NCBI GenBank assembly: GCA_947628395.1
Contig: CANQZP010000027.1
Span: 1 to 16,018, forward strand
Direction: 5' to 3'
DNA from: an uncultured Clostridia bacterium
Lineage (GTDB): Bacteria; Bacillota; Clostridia; TANB77; CAG-508
Length of the DNA: 16,018 nt
Shown here: in pieces, positions 5,820 through 12,940 of the stretch
Layout: each line of letters opens with the position of its first letter
Numbering within the stretch: position 1 is the stretch's first letter
The notes under the pieces: model-generated
The model's input: only the letters and a program-made list of their open reading frames with translations
What the model was told of the DNA's origin: nothing
Databases searched by the model: none
Made by a program: the position numbers and the translations under genes

Positions 5820-7748
5820 TTATATATCTAGATTCTTTACAAATTTTGCATTTTGCTCTATGAATTCTCTTCTTGGCTCTACTTGATCCCCCATAAGCAT
5901 TGAAAAAGTTTTATCAGCTTCTATTGCATCATCTAATTTTACTTGAATAAGTATTCTTCTTGCTGGATCCATTGTTGTTTCCCATAATTGCTCAGGATTC
6001 ATTTCTCCTAAACCTTTATATCTTTGAAGTCCTAATTGATCTCTTGGAATTCCTTTTTCTTCTAAATCTTTATAAGCATTTGCTAAATCTTCATCTGTAT
6101 AACAATAAATATCATCCATGCCTCTTTTTGACAATTTGTATAATGGTGGTTGAGCTAAATATACATTTCCATTCTCTATTAAAGGTCTCATATATCTAAA
6201 GAAGAATGTTAATAATAATGTTCTTATATGTGCTCCATCAACATCGGCATCTGCCATTATTATAACTTTTCCATATCTAATTTTTGTTATATCAAAATCA
6301 GCTCCAATTCCTGCTCCTACTGCTATTATTACAGGATTTAATTTGTCATTTCCATATATTTTATCTGCTCTAGATTTTTCTACATTAAGCATTTTTCCCC
6401 AAAGTGGAAGTATTGCTTGAAATCTTCTATCTCTTCCCTGCTTTGCACTTCCTCCTGCTGAGTCTCCCTCTACTATATATACTTCACATTCTTCTGGTAT
6501 TTTACTACTACAATCTGCTAGTTTTCCTGGTAGTGTTGTTGTTTCTAATGCTGATTTTCTTCTTACTAATTCTCTAGCTTTTCTAGCTGCTTCTCTAGCT
6601 CTTGCTGCACTTACACATTTTTCTAGAATTGATTTTGCTACAGCTGGATTTTCTTCTAAAAATGTTGATAATGATTCATTTACCATTGATTGAACTATTC
6701 CTGTTACTTCACTATTTCCAAGTTTTGTTTTAGTTTGTCCTTCAAATTGAGGTTCTTTTACTTTTACTGAAATTACAGCAGTAATACCTTCTCTTATATC
6801 ATCACCTTGAAGGTTATTATCTTTGTCTTTTAAGAAATTATGTGATTTTGCATAATCATTAAATACTTTTGTAAGTGCTCTTTTAAATCCCTCTAAATGT
6901 GTTCCACCTTCTATTGTATTTATATTGTTTACAAATGTTAAAATTGTTTCTGAATATGCTGTTGTATATTGTATTGCAATCTCTACAGGAAATTCTCCAT
7001 CTTTTTCTATATATATTGGTTTATCATGTAATTTTTCTTTAGTTTTATTTAAATATTCAACAAAAGAATTTAATCCTCCTTCAAAACAGAAATCTGCTTT
7101 TTTAGGTGTTTCTCCTCTTAAATCTTCTAATACTATATGTAGTCCTTTTGTCAAAAAGGCCATCTCTCTAAATCTTGTTTCTAAGACTTCAAATTCATAA
7201 TCTAATGTTTCAAAAATTGATCCATCTGCTAAAAATCTTACTGTTGTTCCTGTTTTATCAGAGTCTCCTATTCTTTCTAATTTTTGTGTTATTTTTCCTC
7301 TTTCAAATTTCATTTTGTATATTCCACCATCTCTTTGAATTGTTACTTCTGTCCAATCTGAAAGAGCATTTACAACAGATGCACCAACTCCATGAAGTCC
7401 TCCAGATACTTTGTATCCACTATCTCCACCAAACTTTCCACCAGCATGTAATTTTGTATAAACTGTTTCTGCTGCAGATATTCCTGTTTTTGGATGGATA
7501 TCTACAGGTATTCCTCTACCATCATCTTCCACATTAATAATATTTCCTGGCTCTATTTTTACATGAATATTTTTACAATATCCAGCTAATGCTTCATCGA
7601 CGCAGTTATCTACTATTTCATATACTAGGTGGTGTAATCCTCTTATTGATACACTTCCTATATACATACCTGGTCTTTTTCTAACTGCCTCTAATCCTTC
7701 TAAAACTTGAATTTGTTCTGCATTGTACTCATGTTCAAACTTTTCCAT
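5820..7748 (-). CDS. gyrB: DNA gyrase subunit B
   Basis: The ATPase subunit of DNA gyrase (GyrA2GyrB2), which introduces negative supercoils ahead of replication forks. It is full length at 642 residues. GHKL ATPase features are EIVDNCVDEA (44-53, Asn48 for Mg-ATP), EDDGRGIP (74-81), GGLHGVG (116-122) and QTKTKLG (338-344). The TOPRIM features are EGDSAGG (427-433) and DADVDGAHI (500-508). The C-terminal 'QRYKGLGEMNPEQLWETTMDP' block and the terminal 'NAKFVKNLDI' are intact. The LPLWGKMLNVEK variant is typical of Clostridia. Start ATG preceded by AAGGAGG, 10 nt after remB, consistent with one leftward operon. gyrA, often next to gyrB in this group, is not present downstream in this window. 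Confidence 0.98.
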   Translation of the reverse strand: MEKFEHEYNAEQIQVLEGLEAVRKRPGMYIGSVSIRGLHHLVYEIVDNCVDEALAGYCKNIHVKIEPGNIINVEDDGRGIPVDIHPKTGISAAETVYTKLHAGGKFGGDSGYKVSGGLHGVGASVVNALSDWTEVTIQRDGGIYKMKFERGKITQKLERIGDSDKTGTTVRFLADGSIFETLDYEFEVLETRFREMAFLTKGLHIVLEDLRGETPKKADFCFEGGLNSFVEYLNKTKEKLHDKPIYIEKDGEFPVEIAIQYTTAYSETILTFVNNINTIEGGTHLEGFKRALTKVFNDYAKSHNFLKDKDNNLQGDDIREGITAVISVKVKEPQFEGQTKTKLGNSEVTGIVQSMVNESLSTFLEENPAVAKSILEKCVSAARAREAARKARELVRRKSALETTTLPGKLADCSSKIPEECEVYIVEGDSAGGSAKQGRDRRFQAILPLWGKMLNVEKSRADKIYGNDKLNPVIIAVGAGIGADFDITKIRYGKVIIMADADVDGAHIRTLLLTFFFRYMRPLIENGNVYLAQPPLYKLSKRGMDDIYCYTDEDLANAYKDLEEKGIPRDQLGLQRYKGLGEMNPEQLWETTMDPARRILIQVKLDDAIEADKTFSMLMGDQVEPRREFIEQNAKFVKNLDI

Positions 7749-7758
7749 TTTTTCCTCC

Positions 7759-7995
7759 TTATTTTTTTCTTTTTTTAATAGAATTTGAAGATAAATTAGA
7801 TATTATTCCTTTAATATTATTTTTTTCATTATATAATATTAAAGTTTTTTCTTTTTCTTTTGATATATTAATCAAATTATTTTCGGATTTTAATTTTTCT
7901 AATATATCTTCAAAATATTCTTTATTTTCTATATTAAAAATACCTATGATATTATTTTCTTTGATAATAATATCTTTATTTATAAATATAAACAT
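7759..7995 (-). CDS. remB: RemB/YaaB-like DUF370 protein
   Basis: A 78-residue protein in the exact position of Bacillus YaaB (RemB), between recF and gyrB. The start MFIFINKDIIIKENNIIGIFNIEN matches the family's N-terminal strand pattern (hydrophobic start, then 'IVGIF' followed by a polar turn). Members of the DUF370 family include the DNA-binding matrix regulator RemA; the function of RemB is less clear. Its ATG overlaps the TAA of recF by one base (TAATG), with GAGGG upstream, so translation is likely coupled to the end of recF. It has an extended lysine-rich tail (SIKKRKK). Confidence 0.85.
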   Translation of the reverse strand: MFIFINKDIIIKENNIIGIFNIENKEYFEDILEKLKSENNLINISKEKEKTLILYNEKNNIKGIISNLSSNSIKKRKK

Positions 7996-8540
7996 TAATT
8001 ACCCTCTTTTTTCAATTGTCCTTTTTCTATATAAAAATATTTTTTATTATTTTCTACCTCAATTTTATCTGTACATGTTATTATTACTTGATTTTCTTTT
8101 ATTGTTTCTAATAATTTTTTTATTCTATTTTCATCTAATTCTGACATAAAATCATCTAAAAGAAGTATTGGCCTCTCCCCTGTTTCTTCATATATTATAT
8201 TTAATTCAGTCAACTTTAAAGACAAAATTGCTGTTCTTTGTTGTCCTTGAGATCCAAAAACACTTACTTTTTTGTCATCTATATAAATTTCTATATCATC
8301 TCTATGTATTCCTGTTTGAGTATATCCTTTTTTTACATCCTCTTTTCTTTCTGTTTTTAATTGTTCTAAGAATTCTTCTTTATTTTTTCCAGAAGTTATG
8401 TATTTAATTTCAATTTTTTCATTTTGATATCCACAATTTGTTATATTATTGTGGATATCTTTTATTTTTTCACCGAATTTCTTCGATATATTTTTTTCTA
8501 TATTTATATATTTCATTAGATAATTCTGATAATTGTTCAT
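7995..8540 (-). CDS. recF: RecF, C-terminal part (separated by frameshift)
   Basis: This carries the second half of RecF: the ABC signature VFGSQGQQRTAILSLKL and the Walker B/D-loop RPILLLDDFMSELDENR. The residues that align as RecF begin at GEKIKDIHNN (codon at 8474). The 22 residues before that, from the ATG at 8540, are an out-of-frame reading of the N-terminal part and not RecF-like, so this ATG is probably not used. There is no clear ribosome-binding site before it. Joining the two frames by removing one base gives a normal protein of about 360 residues. It could be a pseudogene, an assembly error, or a frameshifted gene; I cannot tell which. Confidence 0.85.
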   Translation of the reverse strand: MNNYQNYLMKYINIEKNISKKFGEKIKDIHNNITNCGYQNEKIEIKYITSGKNKEEFLEQLKTERKEDVKKGYTQTGIHRDDIEIYIDDKKVSVFGSQGQQRTAILSLKLTELNIIYEETGERPILLLDDFMSELDENRIKKLLETIKENQVIITCTDKIEVENNKKYFYIEKGQLKKEGN

Positions 8541-9078
8541 CCCATATATCTAACATATTAATTGGTTTACCTTCCAATTTTATTTGTTTTAAATAATAAT
8601 TTCTTTGTTCAATAGTTTTTAAATATTTGTTTAATATATGTAAATAATTAGGTTTTAACTGACTTATCATTATATCTAAAAATTTTCTTCTTTGACTAGG
8701 ACTACCTTTTATTATGTTTATATCATTAGGATTAAATAAAACTGTTTTTATCAGACCTATTATACTACTTACTTTTTTCTGTTTTATATCATTTATATAA
8801 AAAGTTTTCTTTTCTTCTATTTCTGTTTTTATTTTTCCTTTTCTATCTTCTTTTATATATTCAATTTCTACGGTTGACTTACTTTGGTCTAACTTTATTA
8901 ATTCATTATCTTTTTTAGTTCTAAAAGATTTTCCTATACTTGAAAGATATATTGATTCTATTATATTTGTTTTTCCTTGAGCATTGTTTCCATAGATTAT
9001 ATTAAAATTTTCATTTAATTCTATTTCTAAATTATCATAATTTCTAAAATTTTGTAGTTTTATTTTTTTTATATACAT
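8470..9078 (-). CDS. recF: RecF, N-terminal part (ends at frameshift)
   Basis: RecF is an SMC-like ATPase that loads RecA at gapped DNA with RecO and RecR. This part has the typical start MYIKKIKLQNFRNY, the Walker A GNNAQGKTN (about 29-37) and the 'SIGKSFRTKKDNELI' segment, and stays RecF-like up to KYRKKYIEEI. It then ends at CGG TGA (8475-8470); skipping one base there restores the frame of the C-terminal half. CGG is a rare arginine codon in this AT-rich DNA, where AGA dominates. Start ATG with AAGGAT inside the end of dnaN, whose stop lies 1 nt upstream. On its own this fragment lacks the signature and Walker B motifs and could not be an active ATPase. Confidence 0.9.
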   Translation of the reverse strand: MYIKKIKLQNFRNYDNLEIELNENFNIIYGNNAQGKTNIIESIYLSSIGKSFRTKKDNELIKLDQSKSTVEIEYIKEDRKGKIKTEIEEKKTFYINDIKQKKVSSIIGLIKTVLFNPNDINIIKGSPSQRRKFLDIMISQLKPNYLHILNKYLKTIEQRNYYLKQIKLEGKPINMLDIWDEQLSELSNEIYKYRKKYIEEIR

Positions 9079-9079
9079 A

Positions 9080-10195
9080 TTAATCCTTCATTCTTATTGG
9101 TAATATCATGTATGCGTATTCTTCTCCATCTATTGGTCTTATTATACATGGAGAAATATTAGTTCCAAATTCAATAAACACTTCTTCATCTTCTATTACT
9201 TTTAAAGCATCTAAGAAATATCTAGGATTAAATCCTGATTCTAAATTTTTTCCTTCTGTTGATACATAAATTTCTTCTTTTGCGTCTCCTGTTTGATTTG
9301 TACATGATATTGTAACTTTTCCTATTTCTATAGATATTTTTACTGGATATCTTTTTTCTTTTTCTATAGTTGAAGCTGATATTAAAATTATTCTTTCAAA
9401 ACAATTTTGTAAATTATTTTTATTTACTCTAATTCTTGTTTCCCATTGTGATGGTATTGCATTGTTATAGTTTAAGAATTCTCCATCTAATAATCTAGTT
9501 ACTATTTTACAATTTTCCATTTCAAATAAAGCTTGATTTTTTGATATTCCTACTTTTATAGTATCAAATGAATCTAATATTATTTTATTTATTTCATTTA
9601 ATGTTTTTCCTGGTATTACTGCATGGAAATCTTTTGATTTACTATTTAATAAATTTGTTTTTAATGCTAATCTATACCCATCAACAGCTACTACATTTAA
9701 TTTATTATCTTTTATTTCAAATAAACATCCTGTAAATATTGGTCTGTTTTCTTCATTACTAACAGCAAATATTGTTTTTCTTATCATATTTTTTAATAAG
9801 TTTTGTTCTATTTCTATTGAATTGTCTATATTTATTTTTGGAAGTTCTGGAAATTCATCAGGATTCATTGTTGCTAATTTGTAAAGTGAACCTTCACATT
9901 CAATTTCTAATAAATTATTTTCATTTAATGTTATTTTTATTTCTGTATCTGGCAGTTTTCTTATTATTTCACTAAACATTATTGCATTTACTACAGTGTT
10001 TCCTTGTTTTTCTACATTACATTCTATTATATATTCTATACCTATTTCTAAATCATAAGTAGTTAATTTTATTTCATTATCATTTGTTTCAATTAATATG
10101 CCTTCTAATACAGGCATTGTTGTTTTAGAAGATACACCATTTATTACGGAATTAATACCTTTTAATAGTTTTTCTTTTTCACATACGATTTTCAT
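9080..10195 (-). CDS. dnaN: DNA polymerase III beta sliding clamp
   Basis: The processivity clamp that encircles DNA and tethers DNA polymerase III and repair proteins. At 371 residues it is the usual length, with three similar clamp domains. Recognisable blocks are MPVLEGILIET near the start, 'LATMNPDEFPELP' in domain 1, 'RPIFTGCLFEI' and 'VAVDGYRLAL' in domain 2, and the C-terminal 'YAYMILPIRMKD', whose end is close to the standard M-P-M-R ending. Start ATG preceded by AAAGGAGC. Its upstream gap holds the DnaA boxes, so its expression may respond to DnaA. The small S4-domain gene usually found between dnaN and recF in Firmicutes is missing here. Confidence 0.98.
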   Translation of the reverse strand: MKIVCEKEKLLKGINSVINGVSSKTTMPVLEGILIETNDNEIKLTTYDLEIGIEYIIECNVEKQGNTVVNAIMFSEIIRKLPDTEIKITLNENNLLEIECEGSLYKLATMNPDEFPELPKINIDNSIEIEQNLLKNMIRKTIFAVSNEENRPIFTGCLFEIKDNKLNVVAVDGYRLALKTNLLNSKSKDFHAVIPGKTLNEINKIILDSFDTIKVGISKNQALFEMENCKIVTRLLDGEFLNYNNAIPSQWETRIRVNKNNLQNCFERIILISASTIEKEKRYPVKISIEIGKVTISCTNQTGDAKEEIYVSTEGKNLESGFNPRYFLDALKVIEDEEVFIEFGTNISPCIIRPIDGEEYAYMILPIRMKD

Positions 10196-10261
10196 TTTTT
10201 GTTTTGCTCCTTTTCTTTATAAAATAATATAAATATATATAGTAGTATTAGTATTAGGTGT

Positions 10262-10352
10262 TGTGGAAACTGTGGAAAACTATGTTTATAATTTAAATCC
10301 GTACATTTTTTATTGTGAATAACTATGTGGATAATAAAAAAAGTTTTCCACA
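10262..10352. other. Probable oriC: DnaA-box cluster in the dnaA-dnaN gap
   Basis: One perfect DnaA box TGTGGATAA lies at 10326-10334. Near matches are TGTGGAAAA at 10271-10279, TGTGAATAA at 10314-10322, and TTTTCCACA at 10344-10352 in the opposite orientation, with TGTGGAAAC at 10262-10270 weaker. They lie within 91 nt of AT-rich DNA. No comparable cluster is seen upstream of dnaA. All genes to the left point left and all to the right of 12174 point right, as expected for bidirectional replication starting in this area. The unwinding element could be the adjacent AT-rich 10360-10420 stretch; this is inferred. Confidence 0.8.
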
Positions 10353-10425
10353 TAATAAAATTTTGATTGTGTATATTTTGATTATAAACATGTTTTTAAC
10401 AAGTTTTAAACAACTACCTGTTGAT

Positions 10426-10461
10426 ATCTAACACCGCTGTTCCGTAAGAACAGCTTTAGAT
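10426..10461. repeat. Long hairpin beside the DnaA boxes
   Basis: The outer stem ATCTAA (10426-10431) pairs with TTAGAT (10456-10461). The inner stem GCTGTTC (10436-10442) pairs with GAACAGC (10448-10454) around CGTAA, with a short bulge between. The inner stem is among the most GC-rich sequence in the gap. No T run follows on either strand, so it is not a simple terminator. It may be an origin structure, an mRNA 3'-end stabiliser for dnaA, or a protein site. Confidence 0.55.
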
Positions 10462-10467
10462 GAAAAA

Positions 10468-10500
10468 TAAAAAATCTGTTTTATAAAACATAATTTTTTA
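10468..10500 (-). terminator. AT-rich terminator after dnaA
   Basis: TAAAAAAT (10468-10475) pairs with ATTTTTTA (10493-10500) around the palindrome TGTTTTATAAAACA (10478-10491). In the leftward direction the stem is followed by a T-rich stretch (TTTTTC). It begins 28 nt past the dnaA stop and is probably the end of the dnaA transcript; because it is symmetrical it could act in both directions. Confidence 0.5.
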
Positions 10501-10527
10501 TTTTTTTTATCTTTTGTTTATTTATAG

Positions 10528-11877
10528 TTATTTTTTATTAGTAATTATATTTTTAACACTTTCCACAATTAATTTGGTGTTTGTATTTTCTTTTATTTCT
10601 TTTTCTATTTTTTTATAAGCGTGCATAACTGTAGTATGGTCTCTTCCCCCAAAATCAGTTCCTATTTTAGGAAAAGACATTTGTCCAACTGTTCTACATA
10701 GATACATTGCTATTTGTCTTGGATATGTAATATCATTTGATTTTTTTGATGATACTAAATCTCTTTTATCTATTTTAAAGTAATTTGAAACAACTTCTTG
10801 AATGTAATCTGCTGATATTATATTTTCTTTTTGAAGTGCCATATCATTTATTGCTTTTTCAGCCATTTCCATAGTTATTGGACTATGTGTTAAAGATGTA
10901 TATGCTAACATTTTATTTAATACACCTTCAAGTTCTCTTATATTTGAATCTATTTTTGTAGCTATTGTTGATAAAATTTCGTCATCTATAATAAATCCTT
11001 CTAATTGAGTTTTCTTTCTAAGGATTGCAAGTCTTGTTTCATAATCTGGCATAGATATATCTGCAAGTAGCCCCCACTCACATCTTGATTTTAATCTTTC
11101 CTCTAATAAAACTATATCTCTTGGAGGTTTATCACTAGATATTATAATTTGTTTTCCATTTTGATGAAGTGTATTAAAAGTATGGAAAAATTCTTCTTGT
11201 GCTGTATTTTTTCCAGCAAAAAATTGTATATCATCTATTAATAAGACGTCTATATTTCTATATTTTTTTCTAAATAATTCATTTTTATAATTAGCATCTT
11301 TTATACAATTTACTAGTTCATTAGTAAATGCTTCAGAAGTTACATATATTATTTTTTTATTATGATCTCTTTTTAATATTTCATTTCCTATAGCGTGCAT
11401 TAAGTGAGTTTTTCCTAAACCTACTCCTCCATATATAAATAATGGATTATACATAGTTGATGGTGATTCTGATACTGCTAATGCTGCTGCATGTGCAAAT
11501 CTATTGTTATTTCCTACAACAAATGTATCAAATGTAAGTTTTGGATTTAATGATGTTTTACTATATTCTAGACTTGTAGTCAAATTGTCAAATGAATTTT
11601 CTTGTGGTTCTAATGAATTACTAGGTGAATCTGTAATATCTATTATTTCAATTTTCCAAGATTTATTTGTTAAAAAGTTAAATGTATTTACTATTAAATC
11701 ATAATATCTTGTTTTTATTGCATCTGTTTGCATAGAATTTGAAGTTTTTAATTCTATAGTATTATCGTACATATTCCCTATTTCTAATGATTTTATCCAA
11801 GTTGTATAAGATATATTTGTCATTTCATTTTTTAATAGTTCTTTTGCTTGATTTAAAAGTTCATTTTTGTCTAGCAA
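10528..11877 (-). CDS. dnaA: Chromosomal replication initiator DnaA
   Basis: The AAA+ initiator that binds DnaA boxes and opens the origin. Full length at 449 residues: domain I (about 1-75, with the ISYTTWIKSL helix), a short linker (about 85-108), the AAA+ domain with Walker A GGVGLGKT (150-157) and Walker B LLIDDIQF (212-219), a box VII motif SRCEWGL (264-270; Cys where Phe is usual), and the domain IV DNA-binding helix-turn-helix with GGRDHTTVMHA (410-420). The start is TTG at 11877, with GGAGG 9 nt upstream; no ATG gives a better start, and domain I begins at once. It is transcribed from a promoter about 130 nt upstream. A weak start codon would limit DnaA synthesis. Confidence 0.98.
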   Translation of the reverse strand: MLDKNELLNQAKELLKNEMTNISYTTWIKSLEIGNMYDNTIELKTSNSMQTDAIKTRYYDLIVNTFNFLTNKSWKIEIIDITDSPSNSLEPQENSFDNLTTSLEYSKTSLNPKLTFDTFVVGNNNRFAHAAALAVSESPSTMYNPLFIYGGVGLGKTHLMHAIGNEILKRDHNKKIIYVTSEAFTNELVNCIKDANYKNELFRKKYRNIDVLLIDDIQFFAGKNTAQEEFFHTFNTLHQNGKQIIISSDKPPRDIVLLEERLKSRCEWGLLADISMPDYETRLAILRKKTQLEGFIIDDEILSTIATKIDSNIRELEGVLNKMLAYTSLTHSPITMEMAEKAINDMALQKENIISADYIQEVVSNYFKIDKRDLVSSKKSNDITYPRQIAMYLCRTVGQMSFPKIGTDFGGRDHTTVMHAYKKIEKEIKENTNTKLIVESVKNIITNKK

Positions 11878-12011
11878 TTTTTACATCCTCCAATCCTTTA
11901 TTTTCTAAGTTTTTAATATTTTTTTATCTAAAAAAATTATTCTGTGATTTTTTTGATTTAAAAATCGTGTAATTATTATTTGCGTAGTAAGATACCTTTT
12001 TAGTTGTTCAT

Positions 12012-12040
12012 ATAATATCAATTTAAATTAGAATAGTCAA
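12012..12040 (-). promoter_or_regulatory. dnaA promoter
   Basis: Minus-strand -35 TTGACT (12040-12035), 17-nt spacer, -10 TATTAT (12017-12012); each hexamer matches the consensus at five of six positions. The start near 12005 leaves a leader of about 128 nt before the TTG codon. The leader contains a short GATTTTT/AAAAATC hairpin (about 11946-11965) but no recognised riboswitch. The gap 11878-12173 otherwise holds only the rpmH promoter. Confidence 0.65.
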
Positions 12041-12077
12041 TAACAAAAATAAAAAAATACAAATAAAGCCATAAGTA

Positions 12078-12107
12078 TTGACATTTGATATAAAAATATA
12101 GTATAAT
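12078..12107 (+). promoter_or_regulatory. rpmH promoter
   Basis: A perfect -35 TTGACA (12078-12083), an 18-nt spacer and a perfect -10 TATAAT (12102-12107) lead to a start near 12114, 60 nt before rpmH. It is the strongest promoter seen in the window, as expected for a ribosomal protein gene, and is divergent from the dnaA promoter. Confidence 0.85.
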
Positions 12108-12173
12108 TCTAATTACTTTTGAAATTTAATAAGAATTAAATTTTACATATATTAAATAAAATGGAGGTGCAGT

Positions 12174-12308
12174 ATGAAAAGAACATTCCAACCTAAAAAG
12201 AGACAAGAACAAAAAGAACATGGTTTTATGAAAAGAATGAAAACTAGAGCCGGAAGAAATGTTTTAAAATCTAGAAGGGCAAAGGGAAGAAAAACTATAA
12301 GTGCGTAA
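12174..12308 (+). CDS. rpmH: 50S ribosomal protein L34
   Basis: A 44-residue, strongly basic ribosomal large-subunit protein. The sequence begins MKRTFQPKKRQ, has the HGF(M)KRMKTRAGRNVL core and ends RRAKGRKTISA, matching L34 over its full length. ATG is preceded by TGGAGGTG at good spacing. Its transcript starts at the strong promoter upstream and meets a terminator 8 nt after the stop codon, so much of the transcription probably ends there, and only part continues into rnpA. Confidence 0.97.
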   Translation: MKRTFQPKKRQEQKEHGFMKRMKTRAGRNVLKSRRAKGRKTISA

Positions 12309-12315
12309 AAAAATA

Positions 12316-12335
12316 GGGCAGAAGTGCCCTTTTTT
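12316..12335 (+). terminator. Terminator/attenuator between rpmH and rnpA
   Basis: GGGCA (12316-12320), loop GAAG, TGCCC (12325-12329), then six Ts (12330-12335), with an A run before the stem. It separates highly expressed L34 from the low-demand rnpA-yidD-yidC genes, for which no separate promoter is evident, so partial read-through is likely. Confidence 0.8.
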
Positions 12336-12356
12336 GCCATAGTTTAAATTTGTATT

Positions 12357-12695
12357 ATGAAAAAGACAGTAATGATTAAAAAAAATTACGAATTTCAATA
12401 TTTTTTTAAAAGAGGTTCTTATTTTTCAGGAAAATATTTAGAAATATATGTTCATGACAATAATAGTAATGTTAATAGATTAGGAATTATTGTTAGTAAA
12501 AAAGTAGGGAAAAGCGTAATTAGAAATAAAATAAAAAGGTTAATAAGAGAATCTTATTCTAAGCTTGAAGATTGTATTGATAATAAAAATATTCTTATTT
12601 CTTGGAAAAAGAGTGCAAATGTAGATGATGCTTCTTATTACAATGTTTTGTATGATTTAAAGTATATTTTAAAAAAGGCTAGAATAGTGGAGTAA
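12357..12695 (+). CDS. rnpA: Ribonuclease P protein component
   Basis: The protein subunit of RNase P, which binds the catalytic RNA and the tRNA leader to help 5' tRNA maturation. At 112 residues it has normal length. The family signature is clear at about 40-66 (NRLGIIVSKKVGKSVIRNK followed by IKRLIRE), with the aromatic N-terminal 'KKNYEFQYFF' strand and helix. No Shine-Dalgarno sequence is visible in the 21 nt between the preceding terminator's T run and the ATG; a second ATG five codons in also lacks one. The first ATG is chosen because MKKTVMIKKNYEF fits the family's N-terminus. The stop is immediately followed by the yidD ATG. Confidence 0.96.
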   Translation: MKKTVMIKKNYEFQYFFKRGSYFSGKYLEIYVHDNNSNVNRLGIIVSKKVGKSVIRNKIKRLIRESYSKLEDCIDNKNILISWKKSANVDDASYYNVLYDLKYILKKARIVE

Positions 12696-12914
12696 ATGAA
12701 AAAAATATTTATATTATTAGTTAAAATTTATAAAAAAACTTTATCTCCAGTTTTATCTTTTTTTGGAGTTAATTGTAAATATTATCCTACGTGTTCTGAT
12801 TATATGATTCAAGCAGTTGAAAAATATGGTTTTTTTAAAGGCTTTTTTTTAGGATTTAAAAGAATTTTAAGGTGTAATCCTTTTTCTAAAGGAGGTTATG
12901 ATCCTTTAAAATAA
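12696..12914 (+). CDS. yidD: Membrane protein insertion efficiency factor YidD
   Basis: A 72-residue membrane-associated protein that helps YidC-dependent insertion. It has the complete family pattern: an N-terminal amphipathic helix (MKKIFILLVKIYKKTLSP), CKYYPTCSDYMIQAVEKYG, then RILRCNPFSKGGYDP with the conserved cysteines. The ATG follows the rnpA stop directly, with GTGGAG just upstream inside rnpA, so translation is likely coupled. Position between rnpA and yidC is standard. Confidence 0.96.
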   Translation: MKKIFILLVKIYKKTLSPVLSFFGVNCKYYPTCSDYMIQAVEKYGFFKGFFLGFKRILRCNPFSKGGYDPLK

Positions 12915-12940
12915 TAGAATAAAAATATTACGGAGGAAAA

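Noticed and set aside
7175..7537. Rightward 120-codon frame across gyrB
   Set aside because: Antisense to a conserved part of gyrB; leucine/histidine/phenylalanine-rich shadow composition.
12152..12340. Leftward 62-codon frame
   Set aside because: Antisense to rpmH, and it starts in the rpmH terminator.
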